Positions 44,065-53,273 are shown, numbered from the stretch's first letter. The stretch: 64,000 nucleotides of DNA from Thalassobacillus devorans (GCF_900176565.1 NZ_FXEH01000006.1:558001-622000), one strand, 5' to 3'. Numbers and translations: made by a program. Notes: a model not told the origin generated them from the sequence alone.

Positions 44065-44137
44065 ATAGCCTGGATGAAACCTCTATAATGGGAGAGAACT
44101 GACAAACAAAAACTTTCAGGTGATCGGGGGTACGATC

Positions 44138-44920
44138 ATGACAGAATGTAATAATTTATTTCGCAAGCGAATCGGCATGGCTGAAGATAAAACGCTCACG
44201 ATGGATTCGCTCGGTGAATTGCTTGAAAAAACAGGACGGACGTTTCCTTTTGAAAACGCACGGATATTGTCGGGGACAACACTCCCGCTGACAAAAGAAA
44301 ATCTTGTTACGAAGTTACTGAAGGAACAGGAAGGCGGGGTGTGCTACGAGCTCAATCCGCTGCTGTATTTTTTCCTTGTCGAAAATGACTTTGATGTCCA
44401 GCTGGTACGCGGGGAAGTTTTTGTGCAAGCGAAACAGGATTGGACACATCTTGGAAGGACGCACGTTGCCATCATCCTTGAACAAGATGGGGAATCCTGG
44501 CTGGTCGATACTGGCTTTGGGGGCAACGTACCACTTCGCCCGGTCCCTCTGACAGGTGAAACAGTTCGTTCTGAGAATGGCCAGTACCGGGTAAAACAGG
44601 AAGACACGAAGTATGGAAATTATGTGCTGGAAATGAAGCTCAATCGTAACCAGAGTGACTGGCAGATCGGGTATACTTTTGATACTACCCGGCCGGTGAA
44701 CGAAGTTGCTGAGCTGAATGAAGTGCAGGACATCATTGAAACGGACGATAACTCCCCGTTTAATAAAAATCCACTGGCCGTCAAGCTTACAGGTCGGGGC
44801 AGTAAAACGCTGACTGATTCCTCTTATACACAGTGGATAGATGGGAAACAAGAGAAGAGGGAGATAGACAATACAGAATTTCGAGCACTGGCAAAAGAGC
44901 AGTTTGGTCTTGAATTTTAA
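44138..44920 (+). CDS. Arylamine N-acetyltransferase
   Basis: 260 residues of the NAT family. Catalytic Cys in EGGVCYELNPLLYF, His in LGRTHVAIIL and Asp in LVDTGFGGNVPLRP are all present. It transfers acetyl from acetyl-CoA to arylamines and hydrazines, thus detoxifying aromatic amines. ATG at 44138 is preceded by GGGGG; an ATG six codons earlier is less likely. It is followed by a small anchored protein. Confidence 0.92.
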   Translation: MTECNNLFRKRIGMAEDKTLTMDSLGELLEKTGRTFPFENARILSGTTLPLTKENLVTKLLKEQEGGVCYELNPLLYFFLVENDFDVQLVRGEVFVQAKQDWTHLGRTHVAIILEQDGESWLVDTGFGGNVPLRPVPLTGETVRSENGQYRVKQEDTKYGNYVLEMKLNRNQSDWQIGYTFDTTRPVNEVAELNEVQDIIETDDNSPFNKNPLAVKLTGRGSKTLTDSSYTQWIDGKQEKREIDNTEFRALAKEQFGLEF

Positions 44921-44981
44921 GTGAAACAAATCCTGATTCCATTCGTATATAGTAGTAGTTCAGGAAAGTGGAGGGATGGGC

Positions 44982-45230
44982 ATGGAGCTGTTTATTTGGA
45001 TATTACTCAGTGTCTTCCTTGTTGTTACGATAATTATGATCCCTATCCAGGTTCGTTATTTACGAGGAATTAAGGAAGAAATGCACAAGAAAAAACTATC
45101 CCAGGATAAGTACTATGATCAGATGAAATTCCAGGAAGAACTGCTGCACATGAATTCACAGGGGAATTTGTTCTTTATGCCGGCAAATTTTATTGCCTGG
45201 TTATGGCTGCGTATGAAAAAAGAAATATAA
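44982..45230 (+). CDS. Small single-pass membrane protein, 82 aa
   Basis: 82 residues. N-terminal helix (LFIWILLSVFLVVTIIMIPI), then a basic, helical cytosolic part (GIKEEMHKKKLSQDKYYDQM) and an aromatic end (FIAWLWLRMKKEI). GGAGGG precedes ATG at 44982. Function unknown. It ends two bases before a strong terminator. Confidence 0.65.
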   Translation: MELFIWILLSVFLVVTIIMIPIQVRYLRGIKEEMHKKKLSQDKYYDQMKFQEELLHMNSQGNLFFMPANFIAWLWLRMKKEI

Positions 45231-45231
45231 A

Positions 45232-45266
45232 TAACGCTTGGATTGACATCAATCCAAGCGTTTTTG
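45232..45266 (+). terminator. Terminator after the 82-aa gene
   Basis: AACGCTTGGATT, GACATC loop, AATCCAAGCGTT and TTT. Confidence 0.88.
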
Positions 45267-45288
45267 CTGTTTATTCAACTGGAAAACG

Positions 45289-45351
45289 TTAGGTCCGAAG
45301 GTATTTGCGTTAGGTCAGAACATCCAGCTGTTAGGGAAGAAGTTTCCTGCC
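45289..45351 (+). repeat. 21-bp tandem repeat, three units
   Basis: TTAGGTCCGAAGG, TTAGGTCAGAACA and TTAGGGAAGAAGT each open a 21-base unit. It stops exactly at the end of the following minus-strand gene. Confidence 0.75.
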
Positions 45352-45617
45352 TAACTCCAAAAGATATGTTTAATCCGGTCTAAGTCTGCAATGAATTCCT
45401 GCAGCTCTTCCTGACTCAGGCGAACAAGCAATTGGTCATTCAAAGATAGTACCTGGCCGTCGGAATCTTCCTGATTCGTTATCAGGTAGTGGTAAATGAT
45501 ATCGAACTGATCTTTATTGAGAGAAGATGTAGTAGATAGCTGTTTGACTTGCTGTAAAATAAAGGCGTCACTATCTTGGTCGAACTCGCCGGCTATGATA
45601 GCTCCTGAAAAATTCAT
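45351..45617 (-). CDS. Small acidic protein, 88 aa
   Basis: 88 residues, rich in D, Q and L, predicted helical (FILQQVKQLSTTSSLNKDQF and LSQEELQEFIADLDRIKHIF). No membrane segment and no Cys. AAAGGAGTGAG precedes the ATG. It may be a small regulatory or adaptor protein; no family recognised. Confidence 0.65.
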   Translation of the reverse strand: MNFSGAIIAGEFDQDSDAFILQQVKQLSTTSSLNKDQFDIIYHYLITNQEDSDGQVLSLNDQLLVRLSQEELQEFIADLDRIKHIFWS

Positions 45618-45737
45618 GCGCTCACTCCTTTAGAAGGTTAGTCTGTCCAGTTTAGAAATGAAAATGTAAACAGGAATTTTTACATTTTTCTAGAAATAGA
45701 TACAGGGATAAACCATGCAGAAAGCGAGGCAGAAAAA

Positions 45738-46220
45738 ATGACTATGAAAACAACCGATTTATGTGATCAATATCCGGAAAAGGTACGTATCGTCGATCCA
45801 GCTTATGCTAGCTTCGGTAAAAAGAAAAGCTTTTTTGGCCCGATTTCAACGGTAAGGGTGAGAGATGATAATGTGCTTGTTCGGAAAGCACTGGAGACGA
45901 TTCCGGCTGGCAACGTATTAGTTGTCGATGGCATGGCTTCGAAAAACTGCGCACTGTTGGGAGGCAACCTGGCAAAAATCGCCGCAGATCGAGGGTTGGC
46001 TGGGATTATCGTCAACGGCTACATAAGAGATCGCCTGGAAGTGTGTGAAGCGGATGTTGGTGTCATGGCTTTAGGCACCATTCCATTGAAAAGTAAGAAA
46101 GAAGGCAAGGGTAAGACAGATATCCCTTTAGCGTTTGGGAATACCGAATGGAATCCAGGGGATTATGTGTACGTGGACGAAGACGGAATCATCGTGTCAC
46201 AAGAACCGTTGGAATTGTGA
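45738..46220 (+). CDS. rraA: RraA-family protein
   Basis: 160 residues matching the RraA/4-hydroxy-4-methyl-2-oxoglutarate aldolase family: FFGPISTVRVRDDN, LVVDGMASKNCALLGGNLAKIA (GGN loop) and GIIVNGYIRDRLEV (with the Arg-Asp pair of the aldolase site). In E. coli RraA inhibits RNase E; in bacteria without that target the protein may be an aldolase. Which applies here is open. It starts in an A-rich stretch (GCAGAAAAA) with a weak ribosome site. The next gene follows by 12 bp. Confidence 0.88.
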   Translation: MTMKTTDLCDQYPEKVRIVDPAYASFGKKKSFFGPISTVRVRDDNVLVRKALETIPAGNVLVVDGMASKNCALLGGNLAKIAADRGLAGIIVNGYIRDRLEVCEADVGVMALGTIPLKSKKEGKGKTDIPLAFGNTEWNPGDYVYVDEDGIIVSQEPLEL

Positions 46221-46232
46221 GGAGGTACGAAA

Positions 46233-46604
46233 GTGAAAGAATTTGAGGAGTTTTTAGCAAAGATTGATGATCCGGATCATCGCGACCGGACAGAGGAAGT
46301 GCTACAGTGGGTATCGGAGAAATTTCCGCAATTAAAACGGGAAGTAAAATGGAATCAGCCGATGTTTACCGATCACGGGACCTTTATTATTGCTTTCAGT
46401 GTAGCCAAAAAGCACTTGGCCGTTGCGCCGGAACAGGCTGGGATTGAACAGTTTTCAGATGAAATCAAACAGGCTGGATATGAGCACACGAAACAGTTAG
46501 TGCGCATGCCGTGGAATCGTCCGGTTGATTATTCCTTATTGGAGAAAATGATTGCGTTTAATATTAAAGATAAAGAGGGTTATTCCGCTTTTTGGCGGAA
46601 ATGA
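46233..46604 (+). CDS. DUF1801 iron-chaperone-like protein
   Basis: 123 residues with the DUF1801 core: [43 protein letters not shown], similar to B. subtilis YdhG and frataxin-like iron chaperones. It has no metal-binding Cys; acidic residues could bind iron. GTG start with AGGAGG seven bases before. Likely cotranscribed with the rraA-like gene. Confidence 0.82.
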   Translation: MKEFEEFLAKIDDPDHRDRTEEVLQWVSEKFPQLKREVKWNQPMFTDHGTFIIAFSVAKKHLAVAPEQAGIEQFSDEIKQAGYEHTKQLVRMPWNRPVDYSLLEKMIAFNIKDKEGYSAFWRK

Positions 46605-46628
46605 GGCTGCTTTCTTCCTGCCTAAAGA

Positions 46629-46663
46629 AATCCATCTAAGCTTTGCTTGGGTGGATTATTTTT
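46629..46663 (+). terminator. Terminator after the DUF1801 gene
   Basis: AATCCATCTAAGC and GCTTGGGTGGATT arms with a run of T. Confidence 0.75.
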
Positions 46664-46840
46664 TGTATCCACAATTAGTTTGGGGAGATCAGGGCATTAT
46701 AAGCTTCTATCAGGAATGGAAGCTTAAAGGCTGGGGACCAGGTGATTTTTTGTTAAACTAATAGAAGATGATTTTGTGAAGTGATGGACTACATATCGGT
46801 ACGGAGACAGCAGCAGGTAGAAGGAAAGGAGTCTTTCAAA

Positions 46841-48028
46841 ATGGTTGAACAGTTAATGGATATGTTGAAAAAACGGGAAGATGAGATGATTGCCATTCGC
46901 CGTCATTTGCATGAAAATCCTGAACTTTCTTTTCAAGAAGAAAAAACAGCCGCCTATATTGCTGATTTTTACCAAGGTAAAGGAGTCGATATCGAGACAG
47001 AGGCGGGGAATGGACATGGCATTATCGTCACGATCAAAGGTGGAAAACCAGGTGAAGTGGTGGCGCTTCGGGCGGATTTTGATGCGCTGCCGATTAATGA
47101 AGAAGCAGAGGTACCGTTTAAGTCGAAGCGGGAAGGAATCATGCATGCTTGCGGCCATGATGCTCACACGGCTTATCTTTTAGTACTTGCTGATAGTCTG
47201 ATTCAGCTGAGAGAGCACATTCATGGCACGATCAAAATCATTCACCAGCATGCAGAAGAAGTTCCTCCAGGCGGGGCGAAAAGTATAGTGGAAGCAGGGT
47301 ATCTGGATGATGTCGATAGCATATTCGGTGTCCATGTTCTGCCGATGGCGCCTGCAGGGACGGTCGGCTACCGCAGCGGCTATACGTTTAACGGGCGGGC
47401 TTACTTCAAACTACGCGTACAGGCGAGCGGTGGACATGGGTCCTCCCCACATAAGGCGAATGATGCCATCGTTGCGGGCTCTTATTTTGTGACTGCTGCC
47501 CAGACGATTGTGAGCCGCAGGGTAGATCCTCTTCGTACCGGCGTAGTGACGATTGGATCGTTTGATGGGAAAGGGAGTTTTAATGTTATCAAGGATAGCA
47601 TCGAAATTGAGGGAGATATCCGGTATTCCGATAATGAAACGAGGGATGTCATCAGCAAGGAGATACAGCGGATTGCTAAAGGAATTGAAGAAACCTTTGG
47701 TGTGATCTGTGAACTCACATATGAACCAGATTATCCGCCGCTTTACAATGATCCTGAGATGACTGCGTTTGTTGCGGATACCTTAAAAAATATAGACGAT
47801 GTGGATATTAAAGAAATCAAGGAATTTCCAAGGCTGTCGCCTTCCGAGGATTTTGCTTTTTATCTGGAAAAGATTCCTGGTTCGTATTTCTTTATCGGGT
47901 GTACGCCTAAAGGTGTGGAGGAACCGTACTTCAATCATCATCCCAAATTTGAAATTGATGAGGATTGTCTGCTTGTCGCGGCTAAATCTGTCGGTGCTGT
48001 GGTGTTCAACTTTCTCGATGCCTCATAA
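46841..48028 (+). CDS. M20-family amidohydrolase
   Basis: 395 residues of the M20D group (N-acyl-amino-acid or aminoacyl hydrolases). Metal ligands: Cys and His in MHACGHDAHTAY, Glu-Glu in HQHAEEVPPGGAK, His in GIFGVHVLP-like SIFGVHVLP, and the final His in FNHHPKFEID. The dimerisation domain starts near RAYFKLRVQASGGHGSSPH. It releases amino acids from N-acyl or related conjugates. AAAGGAG precedes ATG at 46841. Single gene followed by a terminator. Confidence 0.9.
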   Translation: MVEQLMDMLKKREDEMIAIRRHLHENPELSFQEEKTAAYIADFYQGKGVDIETEAGNGHGIIVTIKGGKPGEVVALRADFDALPINEEAEVPFKSKREGIMHACGHDAHTAYLLVLADSLIQLREHIHGTIKIIHQHAEEVPPGGAKSIVEAGYLDDVDSIFGVHVLPMAPAGTVGYRSGYTFNGRAYFKLRVQASGGHGSSPHKANDAIVAGSYFVTAAQTIVSRRVDPLRTGVVTIGSFDGKGSFNVIKDSIEIEGDIRYSDNETRDVISKEIQRIAKGIEETFGVICELTYEPDYPPLYNDPEMTAFVADTLKNIDDVDIKEIKEFPRLSPSEDFAFYLEKIPGSYFFIGCTPKGVEEPYFNHHPKFEIDEDCLLVAAKSVGAVVFNFLDAS

Positions 48029-48038
48029 ATTTTTTCTT

Positions 48039-48078
48039 TTAAAAGGAAGCGGCTTTAGCTGGCTGCTTCTTTTTTTGT
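48039..48078 (+). terminator. Terminator of the M20 gene
   Basis: GGAAGCGGC, loop TTTAGCT, GGCTGCTTC and seven T. Confidence 0.82.
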
Positions 48079-48202
48079 ATGAACGGGGGGATTTGGATGG
48101 TCGATCCCCCTTTGCTTGTACAGACAAAAACAAACAACTTGATTGCCGATAACGTTAGTGGAATGGTATAGTTTTCTTTGTGGTTAGACAGGAGGACGTT
48201 AC

Positions 48203-49309
48203 ATGAAGAACGCAATAATAATTGGAAGCGCTTTTATCGGCGTAATTGTCGGGGCTGGCTTTGCCTCTGGACAAGAAGTTCTGCAATATTTCACCAGCTT
48301 CGGTATCATGGGAATTATCGGGGCAATTCTTGCAACCGCTTTATTCGCCTATGCAGGGATGGCGCTCGTATGGATTGGAAGTCGAGTGAAAACCACTTCC
48401 CATAAGGAAGTCATTTACCAAATAAGTGGTAAAGTATTAGGGACCATCATTGATTATGTACTTATTTTCACTTTGTTTGGTGTCGGGGTAGTCATGATTG
48501 CCGGTGCAGGTTCCAATCTTAATCAACAGTTTGGATTGCCGGTAGTTGCAGGAACCATCCTTATGACCCTGCTTGTATTGATGGCGGGAATGTTAAAGGT
48601 TGACCGTGTTGTCAATATCATCGGAGGAATTACGCCTTTCCTCATTTTGTTTGTCTTGCTGATATCCGTTTTCAGTTTTATGACCGCAGATGGATCATTT
48701 GCTGAGTTGGACAGCCAGGCTAACGAGTTAACCACAACATTGCCGAACTGGTTCATCTCTGCTATCAACTATGTGTCATTTAACATTGCCGTAGGGGCAT
48801 CCATGGCGCTGGTCATGGGCGGAGCAGAGACCAACCGTAAGACAGCGGCGCTGGGCGGCCTGTTCGGTGGTCTTGGTATTGGTATTCTCATTATATTAAG
48901 TAATCTGGCTATTTTTACGAAAGTGGAGCACGCTGGACAAGCAGACATGCCGATGCTTGCCATCGTCAATGATGTATCACCGGTACTAGGGGTAATCATG
49001 TCGATCGTCATTTTTGCCATGATTTTCAATACAGCACTCAGCATGTTCTATTCGTTTGCTGCCAGATTTTCTACTGTTGAAACCAAACAGTTTAAGGTGT
49101 TTTTCACTGGTACGATGGTCGTTGGTTTTATTGTCAGCTTCTTCGGGTTTACCAAACTGGTTGCCTACTTCTATCCGCTGATCGGCTATCTAGGGTTGAC
49201 GCTGATTGCCGTGTTAATTGTTACACCGTTTCAGATGAAGAAGGCCTTTAAGCAAGAAGAAAAAAGCGAGCCCAAGTCCGTGGAGCAGAAACAACGGGCA
49301 ACGAGTTAA
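48203..49309 (+). CDS. YkvI-family membrane transporter-like protein
   Basis: 368 residues, about ten membrane segments. The start IIIGSAFIGVIVGAGFASGQ is the YkvI signature, with the unwound-helix GAGFASGQE of the APC/LeuT fold. The middle holds NYVSFNIAVGASMALVMGG. A charged C-terminal tail follows. Members are predicted amino acid or ion transporters but are not characterised. AGGAGG precedes the ATG. Confidence 0.87.
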   Translation: MKNAIIIGSAFIGVIVGAGFASGQEVLQYFTSFGIMGIIGAILATALFAYAGMALVWIGSRVKTTSHKEVIYQISGKVLGTIIDYVLIFTLFGVGVVMIAGAGSNLNQQFGLPVVAGTILMTLLVLMAGMLKVDRVVNIIGGITPFLILFVLLISVFSFMTADGSFAELDSQANELTTTLPNWFISAINYVSFNIAVGASMALVMGGAETNRKTAALGGLFGGLGIGILIILSNLAIFTKVEHAGQADMPMLAIVNDVSPVLGVIMSIVIFAMIFNTALSMFYSFAARFSTVETKQFKVFFTGTMVVGFIVSFFGFTKLVAYFYPLIGYLGLTLIAVLIVTPFQMKKAFKQEEKSEPKSVEQKQRATS

Positions 49310-49324
49310 TCCAGCAATTTTTCG

Positions 49325-49424
49325 TTAGGGCGTTATGTTACGGAGTTAGGTCAGAATAGTCCTGCGTTAGGGCAGTATAACCTGGCGTTAGGGCGGTATA
49401 TACTCCCGTTGGGGCTTGAAAACG
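49325..49424 (+). repeat. 21-bp tandem repeat, four full units plus a partial
   Basis: TTAGGGCGTTATG, TTAGGTCAGAATA, TTAGGGCAGTATA and TTAGGGCGGTATA open consecutive 21-base units. Directly after the ykvI-like stop codon. Confidence 0.82.
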
Positions 49425-49433
49425 TTAGAAAAA

Positions 49434-49488
49434 AAATCCCTGAGAGCAGCGCTTCGATCAACTGGCTCTCAGGGGTTATGTTTTTTTA
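49434..49488. terminator. Bidirectional terminator
   Basis: ATCCCTGAGAGC and GCTCTCAGGGG arms; a TTTTTTTT run follows on the minus strand and a TTTTTTT run further off on the plus strand. Confidence 0.75.
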
Positions 49489-49555
49489 TAGAAGAGAATT
49501 CTTTAAAACATCCTCTCTTTGGCGTTCCTGTCCAATGATCCATTCCTTCGGCTTT

Positions 49556-49690
49556 TTAGTTGGAGTTTTTTTCGCTTGTTTGTTTTTGATCATGCTGGAT
49601 GGTAAGCGTCAGCATGATGATGCTAAAGATAGACGAAATCAAGGTACTGCCGATTAGTAGCCAAATGATCGTATTCAATTTATTTTCCAA
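49556..49690 (-). CDS. Small single-pass membrane protein, 44 aa
   Basis: Minus strand, TTG start with AAGGGAG nine bases upstream. 44 residues: ENKLNTIIWLLIGSTLISSI opens it, the helix runs on to SIIMLTLTIQ, and the tail HDQKQTSEKNSN is polar. Ribosome site, topology and a terminator on the correct side (49434-49488) support a real gene. No family recognised. Confidence 0.6.
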   Translation of the reverse strand: MENKLNTIIWLLIGSTLISSIFSIIMLTLTIQHDQKQTSEKNSN

Positions 49691-49835
49691 TTGTCACAAC
49701 TCCCTTGATGTATTGTTACTATTTTTGGCCGATTCCGAAATTTTATTTATCGGAATACGCTATTACTCTCGCTGGTACACACGAATACTATAATTGGTGG
49801 GTCAAAACGGAATTCATAACGATGGAGGGAAAAGT

Positions 49836-50363
49836 ATGGACAACCACAGTCGATTGATTTTTTATGGAGCAATCAGTGTCGATGGTTTTCTTGCCCGTGA
49901 AAATCATGCCTTGGACTGGCTGATTGGGACAGAGGGCGAGCACGACACCGGGTATGAGGAATTCTACGATTCGATTGATACCATTTTGATGGGAAGGAAA
50001 ACGTACGACCAAATCCAAGTACTGACGGATGAATTTCCATATCAGGACAAAAAATGCTATGTGTTTTCCCGTTCGACTTTCGGCTCTACGGAACATGTCG
50101 AGTTTATCGATGAAGATATTGCTGCGTTCACGAAAGCTTTGAAAAAAGAAGGGGGCAGGCGAATCTGGATTGTTGGCGGAGGCGAGGTGCTTTATCCGTT
50201 GTTACAGGAGCGGATGGTGGATGAGTTTATCATCCAGGTTGCCCCTACGATCATCGGCCGGGGAATTCCACTATTCATCCCTGGTGAAACGGAAAATCAA
50301 TTGAAGCTGCTTGATGTGAAACAGTATAAACAGTTTGCAGAACTACATTATGAATTGGCGTGA
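49836..50363 (+). CDS. Dihydrofolate reductase-like (RibD C-terminal domain) protein
   Basis: 175 residues of the RibD C-terminal/DHFR-like fold: LIFYGAISVDGFLARENHALDWL at the start, DTILMGRKTYDQI, and RRIWIVGGGEVLYPLL with the NADPH glycine motif. Similar to B. subtilis YyaP/YwjB; it probably reduces a pteridine-like substrate, not proven. GGAGGG precedes ATG at 49836. Confidence 0.88.
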   Translation: MDNHSRLIFYGAISVDGFLARENHALDWLIGTEGEHDTGYEEFYDSIDTILMGRKTYDQIQVLTDEFPYQDKKCYVFSRSTFGSTEHVEFIDEDIAAFTKALKKEGGRRIWIVGGGEVLYPLLQERMVDEFIIQVAPTIIGRGIPLFIPGETENQLKLLDVKQYKQFAELHYELA

Positions 50364-50367
50364 TTTC

Positions 50368-50399
50368 ACCGTACCCGATTTGGGTGCGGTCTTTTTTAG
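50368..50399 (+). terminator. Terminator after the DHFR-like gene
   Basis: ACCGTACCC, loop GATTT, GGGTGCGGT and CTTTTTT. Confidence 0.85.
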
Positions 50400-50559
50400 G
50401 CTCTTTTAAAAGTTCGTTTTTGTTTGTGAATTTTCTGATTATGTTATGATGGCTTTAGCACATTTTGGAAGGTGTGATGTCTGATGGCATATAAAATAAA
50501 GGATTCAAACTATGCAGCTAATAACTTACAAAACTTATTCATGCAGAGGAGATGTCACA

Positions 50560-51120
50560 TTGAAAACACAAGAACGGAAGCTTCAGTCTGAAACGGAGCG
50601 GTTGATATTACGACCACTACAGAATGACGATTACGAAGTGTGGCTGGAGGGATTTCGAAACCGGCTTCCTTCCCAGTATAAGTATGATGGCGATGGTATC
50701 GATGTGGACGCTTGGACACAGAGAAAATTCCATGATGTCGTTGCCAGATTTAAACGGTTAGCCGCACGGGATGAGACGTATGTGTTCGGGGTTTTTCGAA
50801 AATCGGATCAAAAACATATCGGCAGTGTGGAGTTTTCAACGATTATGAGAGATGAATTTCAGTGGGGGATGCTGGGTTACCGGATCCATAACCAATTCTG
50901 GAAGCAAGGTTACGGGAAAGAGGCGGTCGAGGAAGGGCTGACTATTGCCTTTCATCATCTGGAGTTTAATCGGATTGAAGCTCATATTAATGTAGATAAC
51001 AGCCCATCGATCCGGTTAGCGGAGAGTGCGGGAATGACGTATGAATGCACAAGGAAGCGGTTTATTTATGAAGATAATGCCTGGACGGATAACCTCGTGT
51101 ATTACATAAATGCCAGATAA
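50560..51120 (+). CDS. GNAT acetyltransferase, RimJ/RimL type
   Basis: 186 residues. TERLILRPLQNDDYEVWLEGF is the RimJ/RimL opening; the acetyl-CoA segment is YRIHNQFWKQGYGKEAVEEGL, and VDNSPSIRLAESAGMTYEC follows. Targets are ribosomal or other protein N-termini, or small amines. TTG at 50560 with GAGGAG nine bases upstream. A 35-codon frame at 50484 that overlaps the start out of frame could be a leader peptide, though this is weak. Confidence 0.85.
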   Translation: MKTQERKLQSETERLILRPLQNDDYEVWLEGFRNRLPSQYKYDGDGIDVDAWTQRKFHDVVARFKRLAARDETYVFGVFRKSDQKHIGSVEFSTIMRDEFQWGMLGYRIHNQFWKQGYGKEAVEEGLTIAFHHLEFNRIEAHINVDNSPSIRLAESAGMTYECTRKRFIYEDNAWTDNLVYYINAR

Positions 51121-51233
51121 GCAGTCATCAGGCGCAATACTTTGAGAATGAATGGCGCTCTGAATCTGGAAGAGTCCGCTGTGAGTGTCCTGATAACCAT
51201 CAAAGGAACACGGGGCAGAAAATTATGTGGGAC

Positions 51234-51284
51234 AGTCTTTATAGGCTTGACAAGGCCCATTAACATATACAAGGAGATATACGA
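51234..51284 (+). repeat. 52-bp repeat, locus 5 (single clear unit)
   Basis: AGTCTTTATAGGCTTGACAAGG with CCCATTAACA, one recognisable unit that ends in the ribosome site of the araC-type gene. Traces of an earlier unit precede it. Confidence 0.5.
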
Positions 51285-52094
51285 ATGATATTGGAAAACG
51301 AGAATGGTTTGCTGCTTAAGCGAATCGACCACTTAGGTGAGCGGGCCTGGAGAAGTGATGCGTGTTATAAAATGATATTTTCTCCGTTTGGCAGGGGCGT
51401 ATACCAGACGCCCCATGGTGACATCACAATCGATAAGCATGCATTCTTTATCTTTAACCCGATGGATGCTCATAAACAGCTTTTAGCTACAAAGGAAAAA
51501 TTCCTTATCGAGGTGCAGCCTTCTTTGCTGCAAGCTGCTTCCGAACAATTGGGAATAGGGGAAAGAGAACCTGAATTTTCGTTGATTTCTTATCGTCATC
51601 CACTGATTTGGAAGTGGATGGCTTTTGTAAGAGACTTTCTTTCTTTTAACGAGGATTCAGATCCATCGACCAATCAATTTTTCCTTGATAACAGTTTGAC
51701 TCAGCTTTCTATCATGATGCTTCAATATGGCACAGGTTCTCATCAAGAGGAGTTTCCTAGCTTTAAAAGTCAGATCAATATAACTATAGTGATCGATGCT
51801 CTAAAAGAGAGCTACAGTGAAGGCTGGACACTGGATGAAATGGCTGCAGTTGCCAGGCTGAACAAATACCAGCTTGCCCATCTTTTCAAGGAAGAAGTCG
51901 GTCTGTCTCCCTTTTCCTGGTTACAACTATATCGTCTGTTCCGTAGTCAACATGATCTTCTACATACCAGGAATTCGATCCTTACCATCGCGCTTCAGCA
52001 TGGATTTAATAGTGTAGCTTCCTATAATCGCTTATTTAAAAAAGTTTATCGGAAGACCCCTTCTGAATTTCGCCATATTCACGGTTCGAAATAG
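51285..52094 (+). CDS. AraC-family regulator
   Basis: 269 residues. N-terminal cupin-like sensing domain (GVYQTPHGDITIDKHAFFIFNP), C-terminal double HTH: GWTLDEMAAVARLNKYQLAHLFKEEVG and the second NSILTIALQHGFNSVASYNRLFKKVYRKTPSEFR. AAGGAGA precedes ATG. Its last 63 bases overlap the end of the convergent MFS gene, so transcription of the two can interfere. It may control that transporter. Confidence 0.9.
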   Translation: MILENENGLLLKRIDHLGERAWRSDACYKMIFSPFGRGVYQTPHGDITIDKHAFFIFNPMDAHKQLLATKEKFLIEVQPSLLQAASEQLGIGEREPEFSLISYRHPLIWKWMAFVRDFLSFNEDSDPSTNQFFLDNSLTQLSIMMLQYGTGSHQEEFPSFKSQINITIVIDALKESYSEGWTLDEMAAVARLNKYQLAHLFKEEVGLSPFSWLQLYRLFRSQHDLLHTRNSILTIALQHGFNSVASYNRLFKKVYRKTPSEFRHIHGSK

Positions 52095-53273
52095 CAGTGC
52101 TCCAGCGCTTACCAGGAGAATAATCAAGCCACTGCCAAGCATGAGTTTTTGTATGGATATAAAAGTTACTAAAAGACCGTAAAGCCCTAAAGAGATGGTG
52201 TTAGAAAAGTATAAAAGAACGGCATTGGTACTGAATGCACGCCCTAGCTTTTTTTCAGGAACAAGGGTCTGAAGCAGATAGACTCGTGCTAATCCAGCAA
52301 TCGGGAGCCCGATTCCAACGATTGCACCTCCAATAAAAAAGTGTGTGATGTCATAGAGTGCGCCATAATAGATAATTCCTGCTCCCCATATACTTGCCCC
52401 GATCAGGTAGTGGCGGAGCGTCATTTTTTTTATGAAATACGGCAGGACAATATTCGTTATAATAACAACTCCACCGAAAACTCCTTGCAAGATGCTATAG
52501 AGCTCTTCGCTTTTCGCGCTTTGTTCTGCTAACGCGAGCAATAATCCTACTTCCCAGACCCACGTATTGAAGAAAACAGTAATAAACGTAAAGATGAATA
52601 AATGTTTGATGGTGGAATGGGCTTTTGCCCAGGAGGCAAATTCCAAGATTGCTTTATATAAAGTTTTCAATGATTTCTTTTCGGAAGGAGCGGTGGTATC
52701 TTTCCATTGGAGCCTTGTTATAAAAAGTGCGCTAAACCCGTAGGTCAGAGCGTCTATCGTAAACAAATGGACTGTTCCAAAGGAATTCAATAACCATACG
52801 ATCAATAGGGGACTTAGGACCGTCACCCCTCTTGTCAATGTGTCATACAAACTGTTAGCACTGGTCCTCTCCTCGTTCTTCGTGATCGAAGGCAGGACAG
52901 CGCGATGGGCCGGGTTGAAGAAACAGCCGATACTTTGGATAAGAAAGCTGATGGCTAACAAATACACATAAGTTAATGCATCGAAGTAATACAAAGCTAC
53001 AATCGACAGGACTAAAGGGGTGCGAGCTAAATCTAAATAGATAAGTAATTTTTTCTTGGGCAGCCAGTCAGCCATCACACCGCCAATCAAGCCAAATAGA
53101 AGATACGGCAAGGTTTCTGCCATCGCCATAATGGTAGTATATAAGTTAGATCCTGTTATATCGTAAGCTAAAAACAAAAATGCCATCCCGGATAGGATGT
53201 CTCCCAGCCGGGAAACTCCACCCGCTAACAGATAATACCGTATATTTTTGTTCAACCAAATCGTTCGATACAT
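52032..53273 (-). CDS. MFS transporter, DHA3-like
   Basis: 413 residues with twelve membrane segments; loop 2-3 motif GGVMADWLPKKKLLIYLD and RGVTVLSPLLIVWLL in the middle. Shape and length fit the macrolide-type efflux MFS group. AGGTGATTAG precedes the ATG. The C-terminal 21 codons (RTVNMAKFRRGLPINFFK tail) are encoded opposite the end of the araC-type gene, which suggests the tail was extended after loss of an earlier stop codon. Confidence 0.85.
   Translation of the reverse strand: MYRTIWLNKNIRYYLLAGGVSRLGDILSGMAFLFLAYDITGSNLYTTIMAMAETLPYLLFGLIGGVMADWLPKKKLLIYLDLARTPLVLSIVALYYFDALTYVYLLAISFLIQSIGCFFNPAHRAVLPSITKNEERTSANSLYDTLTRGVTVLSPLLIVWLLNSFGTVHLFTIDALTYGFSALFITRLQWKDTTAPSEKKSLKTLYKAILEFASWAKAHSTIKHLFIFTFITVFFNTWVWEVGLLLALAEQSAKSEELYSILQGVFGGVVIITNIVLPYFIKKMTLRHYLIGASIWGAGIIYYGALYDITHFFIGGAIVGIGLPIAGLARVYLLQTLVPEKKLGRAFSTNAVLLYFSNTISLGLYGLLVTFISIQKLMLGSGLIILLVSAGALLFRTVNMAKFRRGLPINFFK

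Noticed and set aside
46552-46761. Frame after the DUF1801 gene as a small protein
   Set aside because: It runs through a clear terminator hairpin and has no ribosome site.
50484-50591. 35-codon leader frame before the RimJ-like gene
   Set aside because: It has an AAGGTGTG site but no recognisable peptide and may be chance; not strong enough to list as a gene.
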